Positions 29,256-38,863 of a DNA stretch of 64,000 nucleotides are shown in pieces. Both the position numbers and the translations under genes were made by a program. The first letter of the stretch is position 1. Every line of letters begins with the position of its first letter. Location of the stretch: the NCBI GenBank assembly GCA_905178155.1, contig CAJINV010000008.1, positions 248,001 through 312,000 of the forward strand. The letters are read 5' to 3'. The stretch comes from Amoebophrya sp. A120 (taxonomy: Eukaryota > Sar > Dinophyceae > Syndiniales > Amoebophryaceae). The notes beneath the pieces are model-generated. The model worked only from the letters and a program-made list of their open reading frames with translations. It searched no databases and was not told where the DNA came from.

Positions 29256-32200
29256 TCATTTGACTCCAGACTTCCGCACCCAACCATCACGATCAGGGAC
29301 AACTTTGTGACCACCTCCCTTCACATACGGACCCGTGCTCCAATGATTCTCCACGCACCTTCGAAACTGATCCCGTTTGTAGCTCGGTACGTGATACTCT
29401 CGAAAGATCCCAGTCCCGCCACGCAGCTCATCCAGCGCGGAGGGACCGATGCGTCCCGGTGGTGGACCCATCGATTGATATCCCGATCTAGTCTGGCGAT
29501 CCTGTCGTCTGCTCGTTTCTGCTTCTCCCGCAGCCCTAAAATTATTTGCCGCGGTCGCTACTGGTACGGCGAAATCATGCATGCGTGCACCCGTTGCAAA
29601 CGCTGCTGATTCCTGTCCTCGGAGTGACAGAGCCCCACGCGGCTGGGCTCGAGCAGCAGGCAGCGTCGTGACTCCTGAGCTGGGAACCCTCGCGGCGAGG
29701 AAGCTCGTTGCAAAAGAGCTGGGTGCTGCAGAACAATTCACAAACGCCAGGTTGTCCGGTCTGGAAGAGCCGGAGGTGCCTTGTGCTGGAAAGGATGTGC
29801 TTCTTGTGAAAGTTTGTTGCTGCGGAGCGCGCGTTTCTTGCTGGTGTGCCTGCACAGGGCCGTTATTTCGGTCCTCTTTTGCGGCTTGACCATGCACCGC
29901 CGAAACATCCGGTCGTGGTAACTGATTATGTAAGAAGGGATCGGTTTGCTCTACTTGTTGAAGTTGTTCTGCACCTTGAGCTTGATTTTGCTCCACCGGC
30001 GGCATCATGTTGATCAGCTTTGATATGTCGGTCCGCTCCCCCACATGTCCATGTCCTGTTTGTGCGCCTGTAGCTGTACCACGCGAACGAATATCGATTT
30101 TTTCTTCTGTTCCACGTATCGCATCTTCTTTTTCTTCTTCTGCGATCTTCGCATCATGCTTCCCTTCCTTGTGGTCTTCTTCGCTGGGGCAGTCCAGAGC
30201 TTCCAGCCCCTGGCCCTGCACGATCATCGCAGACGCGGTCGCATTGGCATTCGCAATGACATCATTCCTGGCTGCTCCATTATTTTCCACCTGATCTCCA
30301 GCAGCTCTCTCAGGTGCCTTGTGCTGTATCCCTGGGTGCGATTGAAACAAGGATGAAGGCGGGGGAGCGGAAACGGCAGGTACTAGGCCTCCGCTCATGC
30401 TTAAATCCGGCTGCGGTGTGCTGGCTTTTGCTGTGGGCGTTGCGGAAGCGTTAAAGAAGCTGGGTTGAAGAAACGTTGGAACATCAATCGCGTCTACTAC
30501 ACCACGCGTGGGTTCTTGTAGCTGCTGCTTTTCCTGTATTTTTTGCTTCTTCACAGGCGGAAGGAACTCGTTGCAATCAGCTCCATCGTCCTTTTCAGCA
30601 GTTACTTCAGCCCCGTCGTGGCGTCGAGCAGAAGGAGATGGTGGCATCAACTTGTTGTCCTGTGCTTTCTCACTCTCGAATAGAGAAACAGCTGCTGGAG
30701 GTGCCACGTCAACGTCAATTTGTGGGTCGTCCCTGTTGTGGCATTTTGAGCCCTCGCCACGTTCTTGACCAAGATGATCCTTGTGGTCGTCCTGGATATC
30801 GCGTGCGCGCAGGAAAGCTTCGGCCTCCGCGCCCGTCAGGATCTGTGATTGCGAAAACAGATCATCCAGAACGGTGCGCTTTCGCTTCCCTTCTTCTTGC
30901 CCCAAAGCAGCTGCTGGCGCGTCCCGTGTCGCTCGGAGCGCTCGCCCGGAATTGCCTACTTCGGTTTGCCCGCAATTCGCCGTGCGTCCGCTTTGGTACG
31001 AAGGGTTTCCTGTGTCCTTCTTGTTGATTGAAGAACCGGCGAAAACGCGTAACAGATTGTCCCGGGCGGTTGTCAGCTGCACGAAGTCGGCGCCGCACGC
31101 CGGCGGTTGGACTCCTACAGATGAAGTGTGAGTGCTATGCTTGTCCGGGTGGTAACGAAGAGCCAGACTTCGATACGCTTTCTGGATTAGAGTCTTCATG
31201 TCGAAGGTCTGCGCTATCTCCTGCTGCTGCCCGTTATTTTCGCCTCGGTTAAGCGACTTATCGGAAAGTCCCAAAATCTGAAGATCGCGCTTCTGACTGT
31301 CGGTCAGCCGCGGTGCAACGTGGAAAAAATTCGCTTCCTGCTCCAGCGCTTGCCACATTCTCTGACTGTGACTGGTGGCATTTGCAGGCGAAGAGCTTTT
31401 GTTCGTCACGCCAGAAGGCTCGCCGTGTTCTTCGAACGCCGGAGTTTGATACTCGATCTGGTTTGGAAGAGGAAGACCGCTGTTGCCGGCGCTCTCCTGG
31501 TCGGCTTCTTGCTTCGTAGACACATTGTGTACAGCGTCAGCACCTTCTGGACCAACAACATGCGGTGCGACTTCGCTTTCCACAGGCGCGTTGCGCTTGC
31601 TTTGGAACTGGTCGTGCAAAAGATGCGCCTCGCTCGATGAATGTGCATGCAGTGTCTTCTTGTTCTGCATTTTTACCAGCACATTGCGTTTTCGTGTTGG
31701 GCGCGGCACATTTCGCGGGGCCGCGTCTCCCAACACGTGCCCGCAGCCCTCGTGGACTGCACGAGCAGAGTCGAGTTCCACGACTGATGTGTTCTTTTCT
31801 GCATTCGGATCATCGTTTTGCGCGTTTCCAGCGAAGTTGGCATCCTGGTTTACCATGTCGCCTACCGGTAATGGCAAACCAGTGCACCTTTTGGCTGCAG
31901 AGCAGCTAGACCCAGCGGGAAACTCGGAAAGGTTGAGAATGACAGCAGAGTCGTTCTGGGCCGCTGGGAATGTTGGCAAAGGTCGTGGACCAATATCGTC
32001 TACCCCTACAGTTCTGGGCGGGAGCGCGCCCCTCGGGAGGTCCTGCGGTTTCAACGACGTCCCATGTACTCTATGCCTCGCTTCTTGCTGCCCGACTTCA
32101 AATTCTTTCGTCTGGGAAAACACCACCTGTGTCGGCATGGCAAGGCAATCTTCGGCCCTCGACATCAGAGACGCAAACCACGAATCGTCAACGACGTCTT

Positions 32201-34607
32201 GACAAATACTCGCGTCCTTGTCCTTTTTCATCATGTCATGGTCCGACTGTTGTACAGAAACAGGATGTACTTGTTGACCAGGCTTCCCAAGATGATCAGT
32301 GGGATGCCCGTACTTCGCTTTCGGCGGTACAGGTGCGGGGGGGAGCATCGTCGGTTGCCTGTTGTTCCGGGAGCACTCTCCTGCTGCGAAAGAACACGTG
32401 GTCGAAGCACGCTCCTCGTCCGGTGCGCTCATATTATCTGTGCTGTGCTGCATCAGACTCGTTAGTGCGCCGGCTTGTTCTTTATTCAGTGCCGCCTCTC
32501 GCCCTGATACTCGTTCTTGCAACTGCTCGGCTTTTTTCTCATCGTCACCTCCTGCGGCAGCACCTTGTTGTGCGTCGCGGCGTTTTTTTTGGGCAAGCCA
32601 CTCGGTGTAGGCCCGGGAATTTTCGACTGCGCAGAGCTTCGAAGAATCTAGTGCAAGTATTGCCGAGTACAAGTCTATGGCGGAATTGACGGGGAACGGG
32701 TAGAAGATGCGGTCAGCGTCTTTCTCCTTGTGGTTCTGCTTCGCAGTTTCCTCGAGGGTGCTAATCTTCGCGTCATCTCTTTCTTCATTCTTGTTCTTCC
32801 CGCTGTAGTCCTGCTTGACCACAGAAACAACGACGAGCTTCTCGCCGCGAGTAGTAGAACACAGGTGCGGCCCACTGCTATCGATGTCGACTTCCTCCGC
32901 CTGCTCTCGGTGGTTATACTCTTTACCGCCGCAAGCAATGACGAAGTGTCGCAAACGGTCACGGGATCGCTTGTTCAAGAAAGCAAACCGGAAGGAGGCA
33001 AAAAGAACGGACGCGGAGCACGACGACGAAGTGCTGTCTTCAGTTCGTCGCTCATCACCCGCATGTTGAGGCAGCTGGGGAGCAGGTCCCTCGTCCTGTA
33101 TTAACTTGTCTTTGTCACAGACACGTGCCCTCTCCCGAAGCAGCTGCGGCAGAAGCCATCTCTTGGTTTTCTCCAACCCGACGGCCAAAGAGCTTTGCAG
33201 CTCCCTTGGAAAGGACGTCTTCATCTTTCGCACTTCTCTGGACTTCTGCCCATGGATGTCTTCGGTCGACGTCACTGTAGGGAAAAACGCGAGGGGCGCA
33301 GGTTCGAGCGGCAAATTCACTTTCACAACGATCGGATCTGTGGCGCTGCTACAAGTTCCCGACTGATGAAAGACGAGTTTCTTCTCTTGTTGTGTTTCCC
33401 GGCAAGCAGACAGGACAAAAGCCTCGGTCACGATGCTGCATGTCGGTTGTTGCACCCACGCTTGCAGGAAAGGCTGCGTGAGCTTGAGCTCCTGCATCAC
33501 CAAGAAGGTCCTCGCAGCCGTCCTGACATGTCTTCCTCGGAAGTTCTCTGTCCTCACATCAGGCACCAGCAAGTCATTCTTACAAGCAGTCGAGGTTGAG
33601 GTTGACGTCGTTGCTGCTTCCATTTTTTCAGAAGTTGGAGATGCGAAGGAAGTGTTCCTCGTGTTTGCTGCGCCTCCCATAATTTCTAGCTTTTGCAGCA
33701 ATTCGCCGCCTAGTTTCTTTTCGATCAGATACTTCAGAGATTCGAAACCCTGGAACGACGGTGTCGCTGCTCCCGCCAACATCGCGTGCGCATCTTCCTC
33801 TGACAGGTTCTTTTTTCTTCTTGTGCAGAGTGACGGAGCGGCAACATGCGAGCCAGCTTGCGGTTCGTCTACTTGATCTTGGCGTCGCGATGAAGTAGAG
33901 TGGGACAAGTGCATCTCCTTTTCTTTTCTGCTCTCGGCGGCCAGCGCCTTGTGGATGCAGAAACGCCAGGGCTCTATGACGAAAACGCAGACCGGAAGGG
34001 GCGAGAAAAAATTCTTGCTGCAGGTCTCCTCAGGCGATGACGAGGGGCCGTCGGGAAGTCTTCGCGTGCGACGACTCGTCTTGCTTTCATTTTCATGCCG
34101 CGGAGGTAACAAAAGATCGTCGTGCAGCGACGCGCTTGCCGCGTCGTTGCTCGAAGTGGCAGTGGCAGGAGCCGTTTCAATTCCTTTAATGTCGCTTCGC
34201 AGCAGCGTGTGGATCGCAACTTCTTGGCGCGCTCGAGCTCGCGTTCCCTGCCCCCCTGTAGAAGTAGTAGGGTCGGCGACATTGGCACTTCTGTCGTTGA
34301 GCTCCAGAACTACACGATGGGACGGAAGCAAAACTTTTCCGTTGCATCCGACTGCCTCGCTGCTCTGCAGCACTGCTTTTCTCCCGGACAACACGTCCAC
34401 TTTCAACCGGAAGAGTCCCTGCACTCGCAGTTCGTGCGTCCCCAGCGGCAAAACAAAGGACGATTCGAAGCTCGACGGAGCCAAGCTGGACGCTTCGAAG
34501 TTCGCTGGAGCGCCATGACAGGAAGTCGCCCGAGCACTGTCGGAAACAGGACCACCGCAAACACTTTGTTCTTCTCGTCTATGTCCGAAATGGATGAGGA
34601 AAACCAT
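29256..34607 (-). CDS. Giant J-domain-containing protein, 1783 aa
   Basis: A single uninterrupted frame from ATG at 34607. Most of it is low-complexity, Ser/Glu/Gln/Ala-rich and probably disordered. One folded module stands out near residues 1115-1190: a J domain reading FDMKTLIQKAYRSLALRYHP-DK, then FVQLTTARDNLLRVF, with the HPD tripeptide intact and an insert of about 15 residues after it. Ahead of it, LTDSQKRDLQILGLSDKSLN looks like the start of that module. The C-terminus (GIFREYHVPSYKRDQFRRCV and PDRDGWVRKSGVK) is also folded-looking and basic. It should recruit an Hsp70; clients and location are unknown. No signal peptide or membrane span is seen. Its start lies only about 75 bp from the stop of the next gene upstream. 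Confidence 0.75.
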   Translation of the reverse strand: MVFLIHFGHRREEQSVCGGPVSDSARATSCHGAPANFEASSLAPSSFESSFVLPLGTHELRVQGLFRLKVDVLSGRKAVLQSSEAVGCNGKVLLPSHRVVLELNDRSANVADPTTSTGGQGTRARARQEVAIHTLLRSDIKGIETAPATATSSNDAASASLHDDLLLPPRHENESKTSRRTRRLPDGPSSSPEETCSKNFFSPLPVCVFVIEPWRFCIHKALAAESRKEKEMHLSHSTSSRRQDQVDEPQAGSHVAAPSLCTRRKKNLSEEDAHAMLAGAATPSFQGFESLKYLIEKKLGGELLQKLEIMGGAANTRNTSFASPTSEKMEAATTSTSTSTACKNDLLVPDVRTENFRGRHVRTAARTFLVMQELKLTQPFLQAWVQQPTCSIVTEAFVLSACRETQQEKKLVFHQSGTCSSATDPIVVKVNLPLEPAPLAFFPTVTSTEDIHGQKSREVRKMKTSFPRELQSSLAVGLEKTKRWLLPQLLRERARVCDKDKLIQDEGPAPQLPQHAGDERRTEDSTSSSCSASVLFASFRFAFLNKRSRDRLRHFVIACGGKEYNHREQAEEVDIDSSGPHLCSTTRGEKLVVVSVVKQDYSGKNKNEERDDAKISTLEETAKQNHKEKDADRIFYPFPVNSAIDLYSAILALDSSKLCAVENSRAYTEWLAQKKRRDAQQGAAAGGDDEKKAEQLQERVSGREAALNKEQAGALTSLMQHSTDNMSAPDEERASTTCSFAAGECSRNNRQPTMLPPAPVPPKAKYGHPTDHLGKPGQQVHPVSVQQSDHDMMKKDKDASICQDVVDDSWFASLMSRAEDCLAMPTQVVFSQTKEFEVGQQEARHRVHGTSLKPQDLPRGALPPRTVGVDDIGPRPLPTFPAAQNDSAVILNLSEFPAGSSCSAAKRCTGLPLPVGDMVNQDANFAGNAQNDDPNAEKNTSVVELDSARAVHEGCGHVLGDAAPRNVPRPTRKRNVLVKMQNKKTLHAHSSSEAHLLHDQFQSKRNAPVESEVAPHVVGPEGADAVHNVSTKQEADQESAGNSGLPLPNQIEYQTPAFEEHGEPSGVTNKSSSPANATSHSQRMWQALEQEANFFHVAPRLTDSQKRDLQILGLSDKSLNRGENNGQQQEIAQTFDMKTLIQKAYRSLALRYHPDKHSTHTSSVGVQPPACGADFVQLTTARDNLLRVFAGSSINKKDTGNPSYQSGRTANCGQTEVGNSGRALRATRDAPAAALGQEEGKRKRTVLDDLFSQSQILTGAEAEAFLRARDIQDDHKDHLGQERGEGSKCHNRDDPQIDVDVAPPAAVSLFESEKAQDNKLMPPSPSARRHDGAEVTAEKDDGADCNEFLPPVKKQKIQEKQQLQEPTRGVVDAIDVPTFLQPSFFNASATPTAKASTPQPDLSMSGGLVPAVSAPPPSSLFQSHPGIQHKAPERAAGDQVENNGAARNDVIANANATASAMIVQGQGLEALDCPSEEDHKEGKHDAKIAEEEKEDAIRGTEEKIDIRSRGTATGAQTGHGHVGERTDISKLINMMPPVEQNQAQGAEQLQQVEQTDPFLHNQLPRPDVSAVHGQAAKEDRNNGPVQAHQQETRAPQQQTFTRSTSFPAQGTSGSSRPDNLAFVNCSAAPSSFATSFLAARVPSSGVTTLPAARAQPRGALSLRGQESAAFATGARMHDFAVPVATAANNFRAAGEAETSRRQDRQTRSGYQSMGPPPGRIGPSALDELRGGTGIFREYHVPSYKRDQFRRCVENHWSTGPYVKGGGHKVVPDRDGWVRKSGVK

Positions 34608-34681
34608 TTTTCGATTGGAATTTTAAAGAATAAGAACGAAGAGATGAAAGTGTAAAAGATTCGATAGATGAGTAAAGTAAT

Positions 34682-35071
34682 TTAGCAGTACAGATCAAAC
34701 AAGCCGACAAGCAGCAAGAGCCACACAAACTTGTCAATCTGATCCACTACAGGCCGATTATATCGGGTATACAGCGCAAAAAAGGTGAGTAACCAGAAAC
34801 CGAGCAGAAGCAGGTGGCAAAATAGCAAAAAGTAAATCAAATACAGCTCCAGTTCGAATTCAAAATCTGTATCTTTGTTCTGCTTCTGCGTAACTGTGCT
34901 GATGTTGAAGGTGTCTGTACTAGAAGTGGCGTTCGTAGTTAGCGCATAGTCTGGTACTGCTACTTTTAGTGGAAGGTGGTGCGTGGACATATTTGTAGCA
35001 GTGTGCGTATCTTCGTGTCGTGCGGCACTATTGAGTACAACTTCACCGCGTAGTGGTATCTTTGCAAACAT
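34682..35071 (-). CDS. Small membrane protein, 129 aa
   Basis: The start is taken as ATG at 35071 (MFAKIPLRGEVVLNSAARHE), directly preceded by CAG; the frame is open further upstream without another ATG. A Thr/Ser-rich polar half is followed by an acidic stretch and a strong hydrophobic block (YLIYFLLFCHLLLLGFWLLT, then FALYTRYNR) and a second one at the C-terminus (FVWLLLLVGLFDLYC), so two membrane spans are likely with both ends on the same side. No family is recognised. It sits head-to-tail with the giant J-protein gene. Confidence 0.5.
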   Translation of the reverse strand: MFAKIPLRGEVVLNSAARHEDTHTATNMSTHHLPLKVAVPDYALTTNATSSTDTFNISTVTQKQNKDTDFEFELELYLIYFLLFCHLLLLGFWLLTFFALYTRYNRPVVDQIDKFVWLLLLVGLFDLYC

Positions 35072-35577
35072 CTGTGCTGCGCGGATGCAAGTAACACGGT
35101 GCAGGGTGTCGGGCACAGCAACTAATTGAAGTCAACACGACTGCTGGTGTCACTGCTAGATATCAAAAAAAGAACCTGCTGCCTTTCTGTTTTGGATCAT
35201 GGCATTGGCTCTCTCTGACTTCTTTCAAAAGAACGAGACGAGAAGACAAGCGAAGCATGTTTGTTGGTTACACATACACACTCACCAGAAGCGAAAAATA
35301 AAAAAAATGCGAAGACTATTCGAGTCGAACTCGAACCGCGTGATCCGATGCCGTAAATCAGATGCTCCTTTCACTCGAATCTCCGTTTTGACGGTCTCTG
35401 TCTCTCTCGATCGCACAGTATTTATAGTCAAGCTCTACTATGGTCGAAGATTTTTCTCCTCGACAAAAAAAAAACTGCACCACGAAAACTAAACAGCAGA
35501 AAGATGAAAATCAAAAGCTGCTTACGCTCAAAAGCAATATCGAGAAGTCGAAAAAACCAGCAGGCCCGACATCAATT
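35072..35577. other. Intergenic, contains a tRNA-like hairpin
   Basis: About 500 bp without a gene. Around 35305-35390 on the minus strand there is a possible tRNA-like or tRNA-derived stretch with a T-run after it (see findings). It is not annotated as a tRNA because the D arm and a paired T stem are missing. Confidence 0.4.
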
Positions 35578-35766
35578 CTACTTGCATGCGATGCCTGCAG
35601 CTGGAGCTGCTAATAGTCCTGACCCTGAGGACAAACCAAGAACATAAACAGCCCTTCCATGATCAAATCTGAAATGGGAAGCAGCATGATGTGGTGCATT
35701 CATCCGCAGACCACTCGGAAGATATCCTCGCAGTTGCCGCAGCGGAATCGTAAATGGGTCGCTCAT
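35578..35766 (-). CDS. Short frame overlapping the previous stop by ATGA
   Basis: The ATG at 35766 overlaps the TGA of the 929-aa gene (ATGA). The 62-codon frame reads MSDPFTIPLRQLRGYLPSGL and ends in a Gly/Ala-rich hydrophobic stretch. Protein-like composition makes a final exon in another frame, or a small gene, possible. No family is recognised and chance is not excluded. Confidence 0.25.
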   Translation of the reverse strand: MSDPFTIPLRQLRGYLPSGLRMNAPHHAASHFRFDHGRAVYVLGLSSGSGLLAAPAAGIACK

Positions 35767-38552
35767 GCTCTTGCGGTTCGCAACTTCGCGTGCACAGTTT
35801 TCATGTGTTTTCGATAGTCCTCCTCACGGTCTTGTGAGATGAGGTAGTCTTTGAAGAATTCTAGCAAGTCGAACCGTCCTTGAGTCATTGCAGTCTCAAA
35901 GTCTGCAGACTTGAGCTGGAACCCGTGATCAAGCACGTTGCGGAAGTACTCTACCGTCGTAACGCGACTGTCCAGCACCACCGGCGCCTGCATCAACCGC
36001 TCAAGAAAATCTTTGTTGTCCCCATGCAACGCTTGTGCCAACTCTTGCTCTGGAGGTGGCCGAGTGGTCGCTAAAATTCCACCTCCCGTCGCGGCCGCTT
36101 CCGCCACCCGCGACTCCTGTGCGAAGGACTCCTCTGCGATGAGTTCGATCGTTCGCTGCTCGAGTTGCTGTGAAAGCGTAGCTGCGACGCCGACATCCAG
36201 CTCCGCGTGCTGATCTTCCACGTCGGAAACGTGCTGAAAAATTTCCTCCAACTCCACCACGTCAAAGTCCTTCAGCTTCGTCATGCGACTGCGCAAAACT
36301 TGCAGACACCCAATACCGCGCGGCGTCACGCTGCGCAGAGAGATACCACGCAGTTGCCGTGACCAGCACTCGGGTGCGGGTGGGCGCCTGTTCGTCGTGC
36401 CAGCGCTGCTCGACGTTCCACGACCAGGACCATCCCTGCCTTGATTCTCGTCCACCTCGGCTATTTGCATGTTCGCGAAGAAACGCAGACAGTCGCGTAT
36501 GTTTTTCCAGTCCCGCGAGAACCGACACACGAGCACTGGAAGGGGCCAGTCCTGAAATTTCTCGCTCGCGTACGTAAAGGACACCTGGTGCGGAAACGGG
36601 ACGGTGGCGTTCGCTTGCGCCAGTTTTCCAGCCAGCTTGGCGAACAAGCCTGCATCTGCGAAGACGCACGCGGCCGCGTAGAAACACACTTGAACGATGG
36701 GATTCCAGAAGGGTCGGAAGTTTGAAAAAAAGTAGCGCTCCAAAAGCCTTTCTTCCAAGAGTGGGCGCAGACGACGCGTCTGGTCTTGCTCGGAACGGCG
36801 GTAGAGTTCGAGAATCAGAATTCCCGGGTCCACGGCGTCGACCTCCACGGCGATGCTATTGATCTCTACGTTCAGCTCTGAGATGTCTTTTGGGTCTGTG
36901 GTAGTCGAAGGCTGGCCAAAGGTAGGTGGCGGCGGGGGGGCTTTGGTCTTACTCGATTTCTTGCTCGGCGACAGCGTCGAGGAATGAGAGTGTAGCCCCA
37001 CCGCTGCGTTTAGTACCTGCGCTTTCTGTGGCTGAGGCTGTGGTCCGTCAACAGAAGCGGGCTCGGCCTTGAGAGCTTTCTGTTTGGCAAACGCACTAAC
37101 GTAGGTGCCACCTCCTTCTTCGTCTTCCTCCACGACTGCAAATGGAGCGGGCGCCGTAAGGGGCCGAGGTCGTCGACGGAGTGCTGATGAAGTCGATGAT
37201 GCGCTTGTGGGTGCAAAAATAAGCGGGACAACGCCTCCTGGCGTCACTCCCGGCGCTGCGCAGTACCGTTGTAGTTCCACTTTGGCGCTCCTTTGCCTCT
37301 CGGACTCGGATCGTGGCGAATGCTTCACCATCAGGCGCCGCTGCCGCTCCTTATAGCTCGCAAGATGCGGCTCCTCATTTACGATCTGGCGCTGTTGATC
37401 ATCATGATTTGTTTCTTTTTCCGATATAGAAAGAACTTGCTCACCTACTACCGCCGCCGCTGCGTGATTAATAGGCGAATTGATACTGCCTTGCGTGCCA
37501 GCGGGGGCCGTCTCGTGAGATATTGCTCCGTCGCCACCCGTGGCCCCTCCTACCATTTCTGGCGCGGAATTGCGACGCTGGCGCAGCCCTCGAACGCCGC
37601 TTGCACCGTGCTGCTGCTTGTCCTTGCTGTTCATCGCTGTGGGGGAGCCACCGCTCGGTGATTGCAAGACTCCTGAACCGGGACCGTTACTCTTTCCACC
37701 TCTGTTCTTGAGAAATACACAGCCCGTCACTGGCGGACCCTTTAGTGGAATCTTTCCCTGCGGCCATCCTCGCCACAGAATTTCCACACGATAGTTTTTC
37801 TGACGGTACTGCTCGATTTGTGTAGAGAGAAACAAGATTGCTGCTCCGGTACTATCCGCTCCGCTTGCTTTCTGTTTATTCGTGTTAGTATTTCCGTTCC
37901 TGAAACCATCATGGTCGCCCTGCTGACTGTTTTCCTGCACTTCTCCGCGTCCTGCCTGATGGCTCTTCGACGAAGTCGACGACAAAGCGGCTGCCACACT
38001 CGCTGGTGGCCGCGTTGTCAGTGACAGGAGGAACTCGAGACATTTGCGCGCGTGGTGACTACAGGCAGTGACCACTTGGCTGGCGGACAGCTCGAAGGTG
38101 GTCGTGGAACTCGTGGTGGTCCAATAGTCACAAATCACCTCCTGCAGATGCTCCACGTCGTCCTCGCGAAAAACCCTATCGAGGATCCGGTCTGGCGTAA
38201 ACCGCAGGCCAATCAGGTGCTGCGCACACACGTTCGGATGCTTTCGCTTGTAGAAAGACAGCAGACGCTGGTACCGCACGCTGCTCTTCGCCGCCGCCAC
38301 ATCGTGCAGGAACGCCTTGTCGTGGCCCTGCCGCAGAATGTACTCGTCCAAGAGGTCCTCATCCTGGAGCTGCAAACTCTCCCAAATCCGGACCAACTCG
38401 CGAAACGTGAGGAAGGGTGAGACGAGAGACAGGATGAGGGCGAACCTCTCCTCTTTTGTCACCCATCGCGGCGCAGCCGGCAGAACCAAAGCTGATGTCT
38501 CAATTAGTCCTCTGGCTTCTTTTCCGTCTTCAGGAAGAAAATTTTTCTCCAT
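35763..38552 (-). CDS. Unrecognised protein, 929 aa
   Basis: The start is taken as the first ATG of the frame, 38552 (MEKNFLPEDGKEARGLIETS). The N-terminal 190 residues are helical and globular (RWVTKEERFALILSLVSPFL; FRELVRIWESLQLQDEDLLD; HARKCLEFLLSLTTRPP). A 300-residue low-complexity middle follows (Ser/Gly/Pro/Gln), with FFSNFRPFWNPIVQVCFYAA further on. The C-terminal 200 residues are again folded (EYFRNVLDHGFQLKSADFET, RFDLLEFFKDYLISQDREED). Repeated helix pairs with FLE or LEF motifs recall ankyrin-type solenoids, but no consensus ankyrin repeat is visible, so no function is assigned. It is a single exon. Confidence 0.68.
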   Translation of the reverse strand: MEKNFLPEDGKEARGLIETSALVLPAAPRWVTKEERFALILSLVSPFLTFRELVRIWESLQLQDEDLLDEYILRQGHDKAFLHDVAAAKSSVRYQRLLSFYKRKHPNVCAQHLIGLRFTPDRILDRVFREDDVEHLQEVICDYWTTTSSTTTFELSASQVVTACSHHARKCLEFLLSLTTRPPASVAAALSSTSSKSHQAGRGEVQENSQQGDHDGFRNGNTNTNKQKASGADSTGAAILFLSTQIEQYRQKNYRVEILWRGWPQGKIPLKGPPVTGCVFLKNRGGKSNGPGSGVLQSPSGGSPTAMNSKDKQQHGASGVRGLRQRRNSAPEMVGGATGGDGAISHETAPAGTQGSINSPINHAAAAVVGEQVLSISEKETNHDDQQRQIVNEEPHLASYKERQRRLMVKHSPRSESERQRSAKVELQRYCAAPGVTPGGVVPLIFAPTSASSTSSALRRRPRPLTAPAPFAVVEEDEEGGGTYVSAFAKQKALKAEPASVDGPQPQPQKAQVLNAAVGLHSHSSTLSPSKKSSKTKAPPPPPTFGQPSTTTDPKDISELNVEINSIAVEVDAVDPGILILELYRRSEQDQTRRLRPLLEERLLERYFFSNFRPFWNPIVQVCFYAAACVFADAGLFAKLAGKLAQANATVPFPHQVSFTYASEKFQDWPLPVLVCRFSRDWKNIRDCLRFFANMQIAEVDENQGRDGPGRGTSSSAGTTNRRPPAPECWSRQLRGISLRSVTPRGIGCLQVLRSRMTKLKDFDVVELEEIFQHVSDVEDQHAELDVGVAATLSQQLEQRTIELIAEESFAQESRVAEAAATGGGILATTRPPPEQELAQALHGDNKDFLERLMQAPVVLDSRVTTVEYFRNVLDHGFQLKSADFETAMTQGRFDLLEFFKDYLISQDREEDYRKHMKTVHAKLRTARA

Positions 38553-38614
38553 GGTGCTCAAACAGGAAAAGTTTTCAAATCACCATCGCCGCGTTCGTCA
38601 ACGTCAATCAAATC

Positions 38615-38863
38615 CTACCTCGCAGCCGTTTTATCCCGGGTTGACCAAACGGATCGGACCGGTCCATGCAACTTTCTTTGGCGTTTCTCTTTCTTGATTA
38701 CCTTCGTTTTGTCAGAGTCTGGCTCCGGGTCCGGCGTGACTTTTCGCATGAGCAAGTGGGAGTTGCTCCGAACGGATGGCTGCAAAATGAAGAAGGAGAG
38801 CGTGGTCGCGAGCACAAAAGGCGAATCCTCAAATTCATGGTCATAATTGTCAAATGTCAACAT
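38615..38863 (-). CDS. Small single-pass membrane protein candidate, 82 aa
   Basis: ATG at 38863, MLTFDNYDHEFEDSPFVLAT, a short hydrophobic span (FVLATTLSFFILQ) and a strongly basic C-terminus (KVIKKEKRQRKLHG). It lies immediately upstream of the 929-aa gene and could be its first exon, but no splice junction can be fixed. Low confidence because of length. Confidence 0.3.
   Translation of the reverse strand: MLTFDNYDHEFEDSPFVLATTLSFFILQPSVRSNSHLLMRKVTPDPEPDSDKTKVIKKEKRQRKLHGPVRSVWSTRDKTAAR

Noticed and set aside
28836-29314. Two minus-strand frames of about 95 codons
   Set aside because: Neither has an ATG context, domain or composition that convinces; one overlaps the end of the giant J-protein gene.
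35300-35395. Functional tRNA-Arg gene
   Set aside because: No acceptable D arm, T stem or matching acceptor stem.
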